From positions 4,968 through 68,967 of the forward strand of contig DATNGZ010000015.1 of assembly GCA_035605695.1 (NCBI GenBank): 64,000 nucleotides of DNA. Direction: 5' to 3'. This document shows, piece after piece, positions 63,808 through 64,000 of this stretch. The position numbers and the translations under genes were made by a program. Position 1 is the first letter of the stretch. Each line of letters starts with the position of its first letter. The notes beneath the pieces are model-generated. The model saw only the letters and a list, made by a program, of their open reading frames with translations. It did no database searches and was not told the DNA's origin. The stretch comes from VRUE01 sp035605695. Lineage in GTDB: Bacteria > Actinomycetota > Thermoleophilia > Solirubrobacterales > 70-9.

Positions 63808-63854
63808 TTGATGTCGTATTTCTCTCCGCTATCCGGAAAGAAATACGACATCAA
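63808..63854. repeat. Palindrome C2 (47 bp), same family as C1
   Basis: TTGATGTCGTATTTC (63808-63822) pairs perfectly with GAAATACGACATCAA (63840-63854), and TCTCCG with CGGAAA inside with one mismatch. Its central 37 bp match C1 (16997-17037) with six differences; the outermost arm bases do not. It lies between the convergent ABC permease and SRP RNA genes. Confidence 0.85.
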
Positions 63855-63924
63855 CAGGCGAAAAATGGACCGTGCGCCCCGTCCTCCGAGACGAAGTCAC
63901 CGGGCGTGTCCGTCGCGATTGGCT

Positions 63925-64000
63925 CGAGCCGGGCTCTCCTGCGGCACCCGCGGCATCCGCTTAAGGCTGCTTCCTTCCGGACCTGACCTGATTCGCGTGC
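63925..64000 (-). ncRNA. ffs: SRP (4.5S) RNA, 5' part beyond window
   Basis: On the minus strand the sequence reads CAGGTCCGGAAGGAAGCAGC (63965-63984), preceded by GGT and followed by C: the near-invariant apical loop region of bacterial signal recognition particle RNA that binds Ffh. On the 3' side GCGGATGCCGCGGGTGCCGC and GAGCCCGGCTC can pair with the missing 5' arm. The 3' end is approximate. The location a few kb from dnaX-ebfC-recR matches many bacteria. Confidence 0.93.

Overview
The window is one stretch of a high-GC chromosome from an actinobacterium-like organism. The gene set fits class Thermoleophilia (Solirubrobacterales-like): a Pst phosphate operon, MMPL exporters, an Lsr2-free AT-hook nucleoid-type protein, a three-gene SdhA-SdhB-HdrB-type succinate dehydrogenase, and many GTG/TTG starts. 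This assignment is an inference from gene content; no 16S rRNA gene is present. The window is densely coding, with no tRNA or 16S/23S/5S rRNA gene, no CRISPR array, no prophage and no recognisable IS transposase. The one RNA gene seen is the SRP (4.5S) RNA, cut by the right edge.

Layout. 1-6.1 kb: ABC ATPase (partial) and metG; a secreted protein; rsmI with a ROK glucokinase; an LCP cell-wall ligase. 6.1-9.1 kb: FmdB zinc ribbon, glycyl-tRNA synthetase, and a PD-(D/E)XK nuclease fused to an alkyltransferase-like domain. 9.1-12.3 kb: VOC protein, a MazEF-type toxin-antitoxin pair, an AlkZ-like glycosylase, an FKBP lipoprotein, a PRC-barrel protein. 12.3-20 kb: acyl-CoA synthetase, an R2-like di-metal oxidase fused to an SCP2 domain, amidase, MMPL exporter and TetR regulator. 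20-26.8 kb: hsp20-lon with a glycosyltransferase and a small membrane protein, an FA hydroxylase, an AT-hook/winged-helix protein. 26.8-37.2 kb: central metabolism (mdh, icd, sdhA-sdhB-sdhE) with an AidB-like dehydrogenase, a site-2 protease and an M28 peptidase. 37.3-46.2 kb: antiporter, AAA/DUF4143 ATPase, lysC-asd, a RelE/Phd-type module, a PadR-MMPL pair. 46.2-53.9 kb: pstSCAB continuing without a break into four envelope/zinc-ribbon genes. 54-58.5 kb: MerR and degenerate GGDEF regulators, then recR-ebfC-dnaX. 58.6-64 kb: membrane glycosyltransferase, membrane protein, acetolactate decarboxylase, ABC exporter, SRP RNA.

Two genome-wide signals stand out. First, about twenty operon heads have no Shine-Dalgarno but carry TAnnnT 6-9 nt before the start codon, i.e. 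a -10 box placed for leaderless mRNA; this was used to choose starts. Genes inside operons instead overlap by TGATG/ATGA/GTGA/TTGA junctions. Second, long near-perfect palindromes (41-165 bp) occupy many intergenic spaces, including the gaps between divergent start codons, and one lies in frame inside a gene. Two pairs share a conserved central core while their outer arms are locus-specific. These palindromes are the best candidate here for an undescribed element.
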